Source: Flavobacteriaceae bacterium
Lineage (GTDB): Bacteria; Bacteroidota; Bacteroidia; Flavobacteriales; Flavobacteriaceae
Direction: 5' to 3'
Length of the DNA: 11,906 bases
Assembly: GCA_020347545.1 (NCBI GenBank)
Contig: CP070731.1
Coordinates: 2,594,912 to 2,606,817, forward strand
A program made the position numbers and the translations under genes. The notes beneath the pieces were generated by a model. That model ran no database searches and had not been told where the DNA came from. It worked only from the letters and a program-made list of their open reading frames with translations. This document shows, piece by piece, positions 1 through 7,027 of this stretch (its first letter is position 1; each line of letters begins with the position of its first letter).

Positions 1-47
1 CGGCAAATATACTATATTCTCTTCTTTCGAATACTAAGAATCTCATA

Positions 48-650
48 TTATTGATTTAAAGCAACATACATTTTCATTAGTAAGGAAATATTAGGATAGG
101 TATCGTTTAAAACGGAATCAAAATTAGCCTCTCGAACCCATTTTAATGCAGTGATCCCTTCCTCAATTTGGGGCACAAGATCAGTTTGATCTGAAAACAT
201 TTCGTACCAAAAAGAAACCTTCAGAATTTCCTCATCTTTTTCCGTATACAAATGATAGGTCGTAGAGATGAATTCTCCTAATTCCAATTTGGTGAAACCA
301 CATTCTTCCTCTACCTCTCTTAAAGCTGCTTCCGATCTTGTTTCACCGGATTCAATTTTGCCTTTAGGCAGGTCCCATTTATCATTGCGATAAATAAATA
401 AAACCTCTTGTTCCCGATTCTTGACAATCCCTCCCGCAGCCTCTATAATTTTGAACTTTTCTTTAAAATCCTGCCACATGAAATTCAGGTCAGAATGATA
501 GAATATTATCTTGTTTAAACCCTCTGAAAGTAAGTTAAATAAGGTCTTTTTAGTGCTTAGCTCATCCCAGTTAAAATGAAACCCTTCATCAGATGTATTT
601 ACTTCATCAGTTAAAATAATTAAAGTTTCATTCTTAAAAATTGTATACAT
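48..650 (-). CDS. NUDIX hydrolase domain protein
   Basis: A 200-residue NUDIX-fold protein that probably hydrolyses a nucleoside diphosphate linked to another moiety; the substrate cannot be told from sequence. The NUDIX box is complete at residues 97-119: G97, E103, then REVEEECGF with R111, E112, E115 and E116 as expected Mg2+-binding and catalytic residues. It is preceded by a beta strand and the WDLPKG motif (92-97). Residues 1-70 form an N-terminal extension that matches, as I recall, a family-specific region of Bacteroidota NUDIX proteins. I chose the ATG at 650, because the protein then begins MYTIFKNE, which resembles relatives. An in-frame ATG at 671 would add seven residues but would overlap the start of pyrE. 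A TAnnTTTG-like box (669-676, minus) 18 bp upstream also favours the shorter start. It is divergent from pyrE with 7 bp between the two ATGs. The family call is secure and the specific substrate is unknown. Confidence 0.9.
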   Translation of the reverse strand: MYTIFKNETLIILTDEVNTSDEGFHFNWDELSTKKTLFNLLSEGLNKIIFYHSDLNFMWQDFKEKFKIIEAAGGIVKNREQEVLFIYRNDKWDLPKGKIESGETRSEAALREVEEECGFTKLELGEFISTTYHLYTEKDEEILKVSFWYEMFSDQTDLVPQIEEGITALKWVREANFDSVLNDTYPNISLLMKMYVALNQ

Positions 651-653
651 TTG
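646..653 (+). promoter_or_regulatory. Candidate Bacteroidota -7 promoter element for pyrE
   Basis: The sequence TACATTTG matches the Bacteroidota primary sigma factor -7 consensus TAnnTTTG exactly. Only 4 bp lie between the box and the pyrE ATG at 658, so the predicted transcript would be leaderless or nearly so. The box overlaps the NUDIX start codon. I see no clear TTG-type -33 element at the usual spacing, so this is a motif-based inference in A+T-rich DNA. Confidence 0.5.
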
Positions 654-657
654 CACT

Positions 658-1302
658 ATGATTTTTGACAAAAATACAGCAAAAAAGACAGCTGAATTGC
701 TTTTAAAGATAAAAGCGATAAAATTGCAACCGGAAGAGCCATTTACCTGGGCTTCAGGATGGAATTCTCCTATTTACTGTGACAACCGAATTACCTTGTC
801 TTACGTAATGATCCGAAATTACATTCGTGAGAATCTGGCAAAAATAATCCTTGAAAAACACGGGCAACCTGATGTTATTGCAGGGGTGGCAACCGGAGCC
901 ATTGCAATAGGTGTTCTGGTGGCACAAGAATTGGGAATACCTTTTATCTATGTTCGGCCCGAACCAAAAAAACACGGGAGGAAAAACCAGATTGAAGGAT
1001 TTTTGGACAGCGGTCAAAATGTAGTTGTCGTCGAAGATCTCATATCTACCGGAAATAGTAGTTTAAATGCGGTCAAAGCCTTGAAAGAAGCAGGTGCGAG
1101 AGTTATTGGAATGGTAGCCATATTTAATTATGGCTTTCCAGTTGCAGAGAAAAATTTTAAAGATTCTCATCTTGACCTCACCACTCTGAGCGATTATGAA
1201 CATTTAATCGAACAAGCTCTTGACACCAATTTTATCAGTTCAAAACAAGTCACAACTTTAAAAGCCTGGAGAGAAGATCCGGGAGAATGGAACCCAAGTT
1301 AG
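658..1302 (+). CDS. pyrE: Orotate phosphoribosyltransferase
   Basis: Transfers a phosphoribosyl group from PRPP to orotate, giving orotidine 5'-monophosphate in de novo pyrimidine synthesis; a cytosolic enzyme that is normally a homodimer. At 214 residues it has normal family length. The PRPP-binding motif is at about 122-134 (VVVVEDLISTG, with E126 and D127). The flexible catalytic loop is RPEPKKHGRKNQIEG-like at 100-114, with R100, K104, H106 and K109. The N-terminal FTWASGWNSPIYCDNR region (29-44) is the usual orotate-side signature. The ATG at 658 gives the family-typical N-terminus (MIFDKNTAKKTAELL). The next gene starts 1 bp after the stop codon, so the two are probably co-transcribed and translationally coupled. 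It is divergent from a NUDIX gene. Nothing is missing from the active site. Confidence 0.97.
   Translation: MIFDKNTAKKTAELLLKIKAIKLQPEEPFTWASGWNSPIYCDNRITLSYVMIRNYIRENLAKIILEKHGQPDVIAGVATGAIAIGVLVAQELGIPFIYVRPEPKKHGRKNQIEGFLDSGQNVVVVEDLISTGNSSLNAVKALKEAGARVIGMVAIFNYGFPVAEKNFKDSHLDLTTLSDYEHLIEQALDTNFISSKQVTTLKAWREDPGEWNPS
669..676 (-). promoter_or_regulatory. Candidate -7 promoter element for the NUDIX gene, inside pyrE
   Basis: Read on the minus strand this is TATTTTTG, an exact match to TAnnTTTG. It lies 18 bp upstream of the NUDIX ATG at 650 and inside codons 4-7 of pyrE. It points towards the pyrE box at 646-653, so the two promoters would be interleaved. No convincing -33 element is visible, and A-runs make chance matches fairly likely. 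Confidence 0.4.
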
Positions 1303-1303
1303 T

Positions 1304-1693
1304 ATGAATTTAGAAAGCCCGAAAGTAAACGTAAAAAAAAGCAGTCAGGAAATTTTTGATTTTTTATCAAAGGTTGAAAACTTTGAAACCATAATGCCTG
1401 CCAATATAGATAAATTTGAAGCTGGGGAATCTTCCTTTTTATTCGCCCTGAAAGGAATGCCTGAAATTGAGTTGCAGATGAAAGAAACCGAAGCTCCAAA
1501 AAAAATCGTACTCGGTTCAGCCAATGAAAAGTTCCCATTTAATTTGACTGCGGATATTGAAGACAATGCAGATGATTCGAGCAATGTCCAGTTGCTTTTT
1601 GACGGAGAGTTTAATCCCATGGTTGCGATGATGGTGAAAAAACCCCTTCAAAAATTTATTGATACCCTTATCGGAAATATCGGACAGCAATAA
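1304..1693 (+). CDS. Small SRPBCC (START/Bet v1-like) protein
   Basis: A 129-residue soluble protein with no signal peptide or membrane segment. The pattern is an N-terminal strand, then a helix (KSSQEIFDFLSKVENFETIMP, about 12-32), then alternating strands, then a long C-terminal amphipathic helix (about 106-127). This is the SRPBCC helix-grip layout, which forms a hydrophobic ligand pocket. The ligand is unknown. The ATG lies 1 bp after the pyrE stop codon, so it is very likely translated from the pyrE message. A small SRPBCC gene behind pyrE is, as I recall, a recurring arrangement in flavobacteria, but that does not define its function. It converges on birA with a 9-bp gap and no hairpin terminator between them. 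The fold call comes from pattern recognition and has no diagnostic catalytic motif to support it. Confidence 0.8.
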   Translation: MNLESPKVNVKKSSQEIFDFLSKVENFETIMPANIDKFEAGESSFLFALKGMPEIELQMKETEAPKKIVLGSANEKFPFNLTADIEDNADDSSNVQLLFDGEFNPMVAMMVKKPLQKFIDTLIGNIGQQ

Positions 1694-1702
1694 AAGGAGT
1701 GG

Positions 1703-2434
1703 CTAAAGGTAAGTCACCTCTTTAAAATTATAAGTATCCATTGCGCCGTTCTCTCTTTCAATCCGAAGTGTTCCTTGGTGGTTAACACCTCTTATAATTC
1801 CTGAGAACTGCTCTCCTTTGAAGTTTTTAAAGGTATGGACCTTGTCTTTTCTGTAGAGATCAGCTTCGTACAAAGATTTCAACTCATCATATCTGTTTTC
1901 AAAAATTAGCTCAAACTTATTTTGAATGGAATTCAACAGGTCCTGTAAGAAAATTTCGAGGTCCGTTTCCGAACCTGTCAATTGTTTTAACGAGACGGCA
2001 TCCGGTAGGTCCTGAGAAAATGATTCCTGATTGACGTTGATTCCTATGCCAATAATACTTTGACTAATCTCGCCTTTGAACAGGGTGTTTTCTATAAGAA
2101 TACCTCCTAGTTTTCGAGAGACTGACATTATGTCGTTAGGCCATTTGACAGTTAATTTAGGTAATTTATATCTTTTTAAGTAATTCTGGATCCCTGTGGA
2201 TACTGCACAATTCAGCATAAACTGATCTTCTGCCTTCACATTTTCCAAATTAACTAAAATACTGCATATCAGATTCTTACCTCGTTCTGATTCCCACACA
2301 GCTCCTTTTTGACCTCTTCCATTGGTCTGGTATTCCGCTGTCACAACTGTCCATTTACCCAATTTCTTGTTTTTTGACAAATGCTTTAAATAAGAATTTG
2401 TTGAATCTGTGGCATCAAGTTTGAATAGATACAT
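1703..2434 (-). CDS. birA: Biotin--[acetyl-CoA-carboxylase] ligase
   Basis: Activates biotin with ATP and attaches it to the lysine of biotin carboxyl carrier domains, such as that of acetyl-CoA carboxylase; cytosolic. At 243 residues it is the monofunctional type: it begins directly at the catalytic domain (TDSTNSYLK, 9-17) and lacks the N-terminal helix-turn-helix found in E. coli BirA, so it should not act as a repressor. Catalytic-core motifs are present in order: GRGQKG (39-44, the biotinyl-AMP loop), KWPND (97-101) and KLGGILIE with the conserved lysine at 108. GIGINVN follows at 129-135. A small SH3-like C-terminal domain occupies about 195-243. It is divergent from rsfS with 75 bp between starts, and convergent with the SRPBCC gene. 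A one-mismatch -7 box lies 11 bp upstream of the start. Confidence 0.95.
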   Translation of the reverse strand: MYLFKLDATDSTNSYLKHLSKNKKLGKWTVVTAEYQTNGRGQKGAVWESERGKNLICSILVNLENVKAEDQFMLNCAVSTGIQNYLKRYKLPKLTVKWPNDIMSVSRKLGGILIENTLFKGEISQSIIGIGINVNQESFSQDLPDAVSLKQLTGSETDLEIFLQDLLNSIQNKFELIFENRYDELKSLYEADLYRKDKVHTFKNFKGEQFSGIIRGVNHQGTLRIERENGAMDTYNFKEVTYL

Positions 2435-2445
2435 GTGTAATATTG

Positions 2446-2453
2446 CAATTATA
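2446..2453 (-). promoter_or_regulatory. Weak candidate -7 element for birA
   Basis: Read on the minus strand this is TATAATTG, which differs from TAnnTTTG at one position. It sits 11 bp upstream of the birA ATG at 2434. A TTTG lies 15 bp upstream of it, somewhat closer than the usual -33 spacing. Low certainty. Confidence 0.3.
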
Positions 2454-2479
2454 GAACATCTAAAGTGACAAAAATGTGA

Positions 2480-2487
2480 TACATTTG
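2480..2487 (+). promoter_or_regulatory. Candidate -7 promoter element for rsfS-ftsH
   Basis: TACATTTG matches TAnnTTTG exactly and ends 22 bp before the rsfS ATG, leaving a short A+T-rich leader. It lies in the 75-bp divergent gap with birA and probably drives at least rsfS and ftsH. No clear -33 element is seen. Confidence 0.6.
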
Positions 2488-2509
2488 CAAGAAATTTTGA
2501 AACAATTTA

Positions 2510-2881
2510 ATGGCAAAAAAAATAGTTAGTTCGGATCTTTTGATCACTGAAGTTTTAAAGGGAATTGAAGACGTAAAAGGAGAAAATATTTCAATAATTG
2601 ATCTAAGAGAAATTGAAAATACTGTTTGTGAATACTTTATTTTGTGTGATGGGACTTCCAACACACATGTTAGTGCCATAGCAGCCTCTATTCAAAAAAA
2701 TGTTAGCAAGAGTCTTAAAGACAAACCCTGGCACGTTGAAGGGGATAGTAATGCAGAATGGATTTTGATCGATTATGTAAACGTGGTTGTTCACGTGTTT
2801 CAAAGGCATGTCAGAGAATTCTACAAATTGGAGGAACTTTGGGGTGACGGCAAAATTACAAACATTGAAAACGCTTATTAA
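2510..2881 (+). CDS. rsfS: Ribosomal silencing factor RsfS
   Basis: RsfS-family proteins bind large-subunit protein uL14 and block joining of the ribosomal subunits, lowering translation when nutrients are short. This 123-residue protein has the family length and fold. Family motifs include CEYFILCDGTSNTHVSAIA (about 39-57), the HVEG tract (75-78), and a C-terminal block with WILIDYVNVVVHVF (84-97) followed by VREFYKLEELW (101-111). The ATG at 2510 gives the typical short N-terminus. The gene is followed after 24 bp by ftsH on the same strand, so the two are probably co-transcribed. A 6-bp inverted repeat (2871-2876 with 2882-2887) spans its stop codon but is not followed by a T-run. It is divergent from birA. 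Confidence 0.95.
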   Translation: MAKKIVSSDLLITEVLKGIEDVKGENISIIDLREIENTVCEYFILCDGTSNTHVSAIAASIQKNVSKSLKDKPWHVEGDSNAEWILIDYVNVVVHVFQRHVREFYKLEELWGDGKITNIENAY

Positions 2882-2905
2882 AAGCGTCAACGTTAAACTT
2901 ATCAA

Positions 2906-4912
2906 ATGAAAAAAGAAGATACAAATAAGGATAATAATTCACCTTTTAAGCAATTTAATTTTAAATTCAATTTTTATTGGATTTACGGAATTATTTTTGC
3001 TTTGCTAATTGGATATCAACTGGTTAACAGCTCTGATCTGGCAAGTAACAAACTCACTCAAAACGAATTTAAAGAAATTCTGAATGACAATGACATTGAG
3101 AAAATTCTTATCGTAAACGGTGATATTGCTCAGCTTACGATTAAGAGTGAGGCCTTAAACACTAAAGATAAGTACAGTAAGACTAAAAGCCCGAGTATTT
3201 TTGGGCAAACAGGTCCCGTTTATATTTACGATTTCGGGGACTTGCAGAATTTTGAAAGAAACCTGGAAGCGGCTCGTACGGAATTTGATCTCGATTTTGA
3301 CAAAGACAATACAACCCGGACAAGCTTTTTTGATTCGTTCCTGGTTTGGTTACCCTTTATCTTCATCATTGGGCTATGGATCTTCTTTATGAGAAGAATG
3401 TCCGGTGGCGGTGGCGGAGGAGCCGGCGGTCAGATCTTCAATATTGGAAAGTCGAAAGCCAAAGTTTTCGACGAGAATGCCAAGGTCAGAACTTCTTTTA
3501 AAGATGTTGCAGGACTAGAGGGAGCAAAAGAAGAAGTTCAGGAAATCGTTGATTTTCTTAAAAATCCTGAAAAATACACCTCACTGGGAGGAAAAATACC
3601 GAAAGGAGCCCTTTTGGTAGGACCTCCGGGAACAGGTAAGACCTTACTTGCCAAAGCTGTGGCCGGTGAAGCCGGAGTACCTTTCTTTTCACTTTCAGGA
3701 TCTGATTTTGTTGAAATGTTTGTGGGAGTTGGAGCCTCAAGGGTAAGAGACTTGTTTAAGCAGGCGGCCGCGAAATCACCGTCGATCATCTTTATTGATG
3801 AAATAGATGCTATTGGTCGTGCCCGAGGCAAAAACAGTATCACCGGAGGAAACGATGAAAGAGAAAATACCCTAAACCAATTACTTACTGAAATGGACGG
3901 TTTTGGCACCGACACAAATGTTATTGTGATCGCTGCAACAAACCGAGCAGATGTTTTGGATAAGGCGCTTATGAGAGCCGGAAGGTTTGACAGACAAATT
4001 TATGTTGATCTTCCTGACAAAAACGAAAGAAGGCAAATTTTCGAGGTGCATGTAAAGCCTTTAAAACTTGCCAAGGATGTTGACCTTGACTTTTTATCAA
4101 AACAAACACCCGGGTTTTCGGGTGCTGATATCGCAAATGTTTGTAATGAATCGGCATTGGTAGCAGCAAGAAAAAGTAAAAAAAGTGTGCATCATCAGGA
4201 TTTCCTTGATGCGGTTGACCGAATTGTAGGAGGTCTTGAAAAAAAGAATAAGATCATTACTGATAAAGAAAAGAAAACCATTGCCTATCACGAAGCCGGA
4301 CACGCTACGGTAAGCTGGATGCTGGAACACGCGGCTCCCCTGGTAAAGGTGACCATAGTGCCAAGAGGAAAGTCTCTGGGAGCGGCCTGGTACCTTCCTG
4401 AAGAAAGGCAAATTGTTGAGACGGATCAAATGCTTGATGAAATGTGTGCAACTCTGGGTGGTAGAGCTGCTGAAAAAGTGATGTTTGACAAAATATCCAC
4501 AGGAGCCTTAAATGACCTGGAAAAAGTGACACGTCAGGCACGGGCAATTGTCAGTATATATGGATTGAACGATAAAATAGGAAATATTACTTATTACGAT
4601 TCAAGTGGCCAGAATGAATATGGATTTACAAAACCTTACAGTGAACTCACGGCTCAAACTATTGATGAGGAAATTTCTAAAATAATTGAAAAGCAATACA
4701 TGAGGGCCATAAAAATTCTCGAAGACAATAAGAGCAAACTTATTAAGCTTGCTGAGATCCTTACGGAGAAAGAGGTTATTTTTGAAGGAGACCTCAAAAA
4801 GATCTTTGGAGAGAGGCCTTTTTCAAAGCAAATAGAGGAAAATCAAAAAACTTCTGAATCAAAGGATAACGAAAGTTCTGAAGAGGAAATTGCTGAGGAA
4901 AATTCAAAATAA
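2906..4912 (+). CDS. ftsH: ATP-dependent zinc metalloprotease FtsH
   Basis: Membrane-anchored AAA+ protease that extracts and degrades misfolded membrane proteins and selected cytosolic regulators; it works as a hexamer with its catalytic domains in the cytoplasm. The order is: a short N-terminal tail, membrane segment 1 (about 24-41), a periplasmic domain of about 100 residues, membrane segment 2 (about 145-161), a glycine-rich linker (167-175), the AAA+ domain, then the M41 peptidase domain. Visible motifs are Walker A GPPGTGKT (239-246), pore loop FVG (272-274), Walker B IIFIDE (294-299), the second region of homology with candidate arginine fingers R360 and R363, zinc-binding HEAGH (462-466) and the likely third ligand D537 in STGALNDLEK. 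The tail (about 640-668) is acidic, low-complexity and probably disordered. At 668 residues it has normal length. It lies downstream of rsfS, with a likely separate promoter for the next gene near its 3' end. Confidence 0.98.
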   Translation: MKKEDTNKDNNSPFKQFNFKFNFYWIYGIIFALLIGYQLVNSSDLASNKLTQNEFKEILNDNDIEKILIVNGDIAQLTIKSEALNTKDKYSKTKSPSIFGQTGPVYIYDFGDLQNFERNLEAARTEFDLDFDKDNTTRTSFFDSFLVWLPFIFIIGLWIFFMRRMSGGGGGGAGGQIFNIGKSKAKVFDENAKVRTSFKDVAGLEGAKEEVQEIVDFLKNPEKYTSLGGKIPKGALLVGPPGTGKTLLAKAVAGEAGVPFFSLSGSDFVEMFVGVGASRVRDLFKQAAAKSPSIIFIDEIDAIGRARGKNSITGGNDERENTLNQLLTEMDGFGTDTNVIVIAATNRADVLDKALMRAGRFDRQIYVDLPDKNERRQIFEVHVKPLKLAKDVDLDFLSKQTPGFSGADIANVCNESALVAARKSKKSVHHQDFLDAVDRIVGGLEKKNKIITDKEKKTIAYHEAGHATVSWMLEHAAPLVKVTIVPRGKSLGAAWYLPEERQIVETDQMLDEMCATLGGRAAEKVMFDKISTGALNDLEKVTRQARAIVSIYGLNDKIGNITYYDSSGQNEYGFTKPYSELTAQTIDEEISKIIEKQYMRAIKILEDNKSKLIKLAEILTEKEVIFEGDLKKIFGERPFSKQIEENQKTSESKDNESSEEEIAEENSK

Positions 4913-4926
4913 TCAAAGTGTTTTTG

Positions 4927-4934
4927 TACATTTG
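4927..4934 (+). promoter_or_regulatory. Candidate internal -7 promoter element upstream of the LUD gene
   Basis: TACATTTG is an exact TAnnTTTG match in the 39-bp gap after ftsH, ending 17 bp before the LUD-gene ATG at 4952. It would allow the LUD-cdsA-psd-ACBP genes to be transcribed independently of rsfS-ftsH. No hairpin terminator is visible between ftsH and this box, so read-through is also likely. Confidence 0.55.
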
Positions 4935-4951
4935 GACAATACTATTTGATT

Positions 4952-5551
4952 ATGAGTTTTTTCAATAAGTTTTTTAAAAATATCGTTAAAACTTCGCAGA
5001 AAGAGGAAATCGAAAAGAAAGTCGAGGGTGATGAGGAACTCTCTATCGATGAGCTTTTTGTGAAAAAATTTATCCATAAAGGTGGTAAATTTTTATATTG
5101 TTCGGAACCCGATGAAGTTGAACGAAACCTGCGGCAGGTTCTTGAAGAAAATCAGTGGAACAACGTAATTTCCTTCAATGAGGAACTGAGAGAATTGCTT
5201 ACCAAAATAAAAAGTGCGAAGACCAGCAAAATTATCCCATCATTACCGTTTATAACCTATTGTGAATGTTTAATTGCCAATGACGGAAGCATCATGTTTT
5301 CGTCTCGACAATTAAAGGATAAAAAATTAAAAGATCTCCCCAATAATTTTATAGTTTACGCAAGAACGAGTCAAATCGTAAAAGATTCAAGAGACGGAAT
5401 TTCAGGAATCAGGAACAGGTCCGAAAAGAATTCACCAACAATTATAAGTTCCATCAAAGATTTTATTGTAAATAAAACTGAGACTGATTTTATGAGTTAT
5501 GGCAATACTAATTCCAAAACTTTATATTTGTTGCTGCTAGAAGACTTATAA
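4952..5551 (+). CDS. Orphan LUD-domain (LutC/YkgG-like) protein
   Basis: A 199-residue cytosolic protein related to LutC/YkgG, the LUD-domain subunit of the LutABC lactate-oxidation system. The evidence is the segment from about 103 to 150: the CECLIANDGSIMFSSRQ strand-turn, then LPNNFIVYARTSQIVKD, which is the LUD pattern. The C-terminal part usually seen in LutC (ADIE followed by a G-H-GP motif) is not recognisable; it is replaced by a region ending in SKTLYLLLLEDL. No lutA or lutB is nearby, so a role in lactate use is not supported. I chose the ATG at 4952; an in-frame TTG six bases upstream (4946) is possible but less likely. It sits 39 bp after ftsH and only 4 bp before cdsA, which suggests co-expression with lipid genes. 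The function is unknown. Confidence 0.8.
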   Translation: MSFFNKFFKNIVKTSQKEEIEKKVEGDEELSIDELFVKKFIHKGGKFLYCSEPDEVERNLRQVLEENQWNNVISFNEELRELLTKIKSAKTSKIIPSLPFITYCECLIANDGSIMFSSRQLKDKKLKDLPNNFIVYARTSQIVKDSRDGISGIRNRSEKNSPTIISSIKDFIVNKTETDFMSYGNTNSKTLYLLLLEDL

Positions 5552-5555
5552 ATTC

Positions 5556-6377
5556 ATGAACAACTTTACCAAACGTATTGTCTTTGGCCTTCTCTACGTA
5601 GGTCTTGTGATTGCTTCAACCACTTCGGGCGCTATTTTTTTCTATAGTTTGTTTTTGGTTTTCATGATGCTCTGTATTTATGAATTTATCCAGATCATAG
5701 AGCTAAAAAGTATTTACCCTTATCTTCTGGGGGCTACCTCTTTTTTCACAGCCGTGATTTCAAACAATAATCTTGTCGTTTTTGAAGATGACTCTTCTGA
5801 GAAATTGATTTTATCGGTTTTTTTGACGGCCGTATACTTCTCTTTCATTCTAGCCCTGGTTTCTTCAAGAAAAGTTGGAATACAATATCTTGGAAAGAAT
5901 TTTCTGACCCTGATGTACATTATAATTCCTTTTTCCCTTTTGATCAAGATCCCTTACCTCAATTTTGAAGGGCGCTTTGACACTTCGATCATCATAGGCA
6001 TCTTCATCCTCATTTGGAGTAATGATGTTTTTGCCTTTCTGATTGGGAAAAACTTTGGAAAGCATAAGCTCATAGAAAGGGTGTCACCCAATAAAACCGT
6101 GGAAGGATTTCTGGGAGGGTTTATTTTTACATTTATAGCAGGTTTTTGGGTTGCGAGATATTGCTCTAGCATACAGCCTCTTCAATGGTTCACGATTGCC
6201 ATTTTAGTAAGTACGTTTGGCGTTTTGGGAGACTTGATAGAATCTATGTTCAAGCGACAGGCCAAAATTAAAGACAGTAGCAACTTGCTACCCGGTCATG
6301 GAGGTTTTCTAGATAGGCTGGATAGTGTTATCTTTGCTACACCATTCATTTTTATTTATCTATTTCTAACTACCTAA
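5556..6377 (+). CDS. cdsA: Phosphatidate cytidylyltransferase (CDP-diacylglycerol synthase)
   Basis: Integral-membrane enzyme that converts phosphatidate and CTP to CDP-diacylglycerol, the precursor of phosphatidylserine, phosphatidylglycerol and cardiolipin. The 273 residues hold about seven or eight hydrophobic segments spread over the whole length. The C-terminal family signature runs from S230 to D256: SMFKRQ, then KD at 239-240, then PGHGGFLDRLD, containing the metal-binding aspartates. An upstream conserved block has WSNDVFAFLIGKNFGKHK (154-171) followed by SPNKTVEG (177-184). The length is typical. The start codon lies 4 bp after the LUD-gene stop, and the stop overlaps the psd start in a TAATG, so psd is probably translationally coupled. 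The pathway link with psd is clear, but a phosphatidylserine synthase (pssA) is not in the window. Confidence 0.96.
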   Translation: MNNFTKRIVFGLLYVGLVIASTTSGAIFFYSLFLVFMMLCIYEFIQIIELKSIYPYLLGATSFFTAVISNNNLVVFEDDSSEKLILSVFLTAVYFSFILALVSSRKVGIQYLGKNFLTLMYIIIPFSLLIKIPYLNFEGRFDTSIIIGIFILIWSNDVFAFLIGKNFGKHKLIERVSPNKTVEGFLGGFIFTFIAGFWVARYCSSIQPLQWFTIAILVSTFGVLGDLIESMFKRQAKIKDSSNLLPGHGGFLDRLDSVIFATPFIFIYLFLTT

Positions 6378-7027
6378 TGTTTCATAAAGAAGGTTTCAAG
6401 ATTATTTTGGTAAGTGCCCTGATTGTTGTGGGCGGAATTTTATTAGTTGATAATTTCATCGCGAACTACTGGATTCAAAAATCCCTGATGATTCTTTTTC
6501 TGGTGTTCTTTATTCTGATCCTACAGTTTTTTAGGGACCCTAAAAGAAATACAGTTCTTGACGACAATTGTATTATAGCTCCTGCCGACGGAAAAGTAGT
6601 AGTTATTGAAGAAGTTGTGGAAAACGAATACTTCAGGGAAAAAAGACGACAGATCTCGATATTCATGTCTCCCCTGAATGTCCATGTAACCCGGTATCCT
6701 GTTTCCGGAGTAATCAAATACAGTAAATACCACCCGGGAAAATATCTTGTTGCCTGGCATCCTAAATCTTCTGAAGAAAATGAAAGGACAACAATTGTAG
6801 TTGAAAACAAAGTTTCCGGAGAAATTCTCTACCGTCAAATAGCAGGAGCCATGGCCCGCAGAATTGTAAACTATGCGAAAGAAAACAAACAGGTTATCCA
6901 GGGAGAAGATGCAGGGTTTATCAAGTTTGGTTCCAGAATAGATATTTTTGTACCTTTGGACATGAAGATTGAAGTGAAACTAGACCAAAAAACGAAAGGT
7001 GGTGAAACCATCTTGGCCTCTAAATAA
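6377..7027 (+). CDS. psd: Phosphatidylserine decarboxylase (short, archaeal/Bacteroidota-type)
   Basis: Decarboxylates phosphatidylserine to phosphatidylethanolamine, the major phospholipid. The 216-residue form is shorter than E. coli Psd, as in the psd-related family of Bacteroidota. Two N-terminal membrane segments (about 8-30 and 36-52) anchor it. The catalytic region has APADGKV (68-74, with D71), NVHVTRYPVSG (101-111, with H103) and FGS (184-186). In this family the chain is expected to cleave itself between G185 and S186, turning S186 into the pyruvoyl cofactor and leaving a small C-terminal alpha subunit of about 31 residues. Start and stop codons overlap the neighbouring genes by TAATG on both sides. 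The pyruvoyl-forming serine and its partners are intact, so the enzyme is predicted to be active. Confidence 0.94.
   Translation: MFHKEGFKIILVSALIVVGGILLVDNFIANYWIQKSLMILFLVFFILILQFFRDPKRNTVLDDNCIIAPADGKVVVIEEVVENEYFREKRRQISIFMSPLNVHVTRYPVSGVIKYSKYHPGKYLVAWHPKSSEENERTTIVVENKVSGEILYRQIAGAMARRIVNYAKENKQVIQGEDAGFIKFGSRIDIFVPLDMKIEVKLDQKTKGGETILASK

Noticed and set aside
651..671. Longer NUDIX start at 671, adding seven residues
   Set aside because: It would overlap the pyrE start and the candidate NUDIX -7 box. The N-terminus from 650 looks like relatives.
3538..3915. 125-codon open frame antisense to ftsH
   Set aside because: It lies wholly opposite the AAA+ domain of ftsH. Its protein has no recognisable domain and reads like a shadow of conserved codons.
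4946..4951. TTG start for the LUD gene, giving two extra residues
   Set aside because: An ATG lies two codons downstream with better spacing from the candidate promoter.
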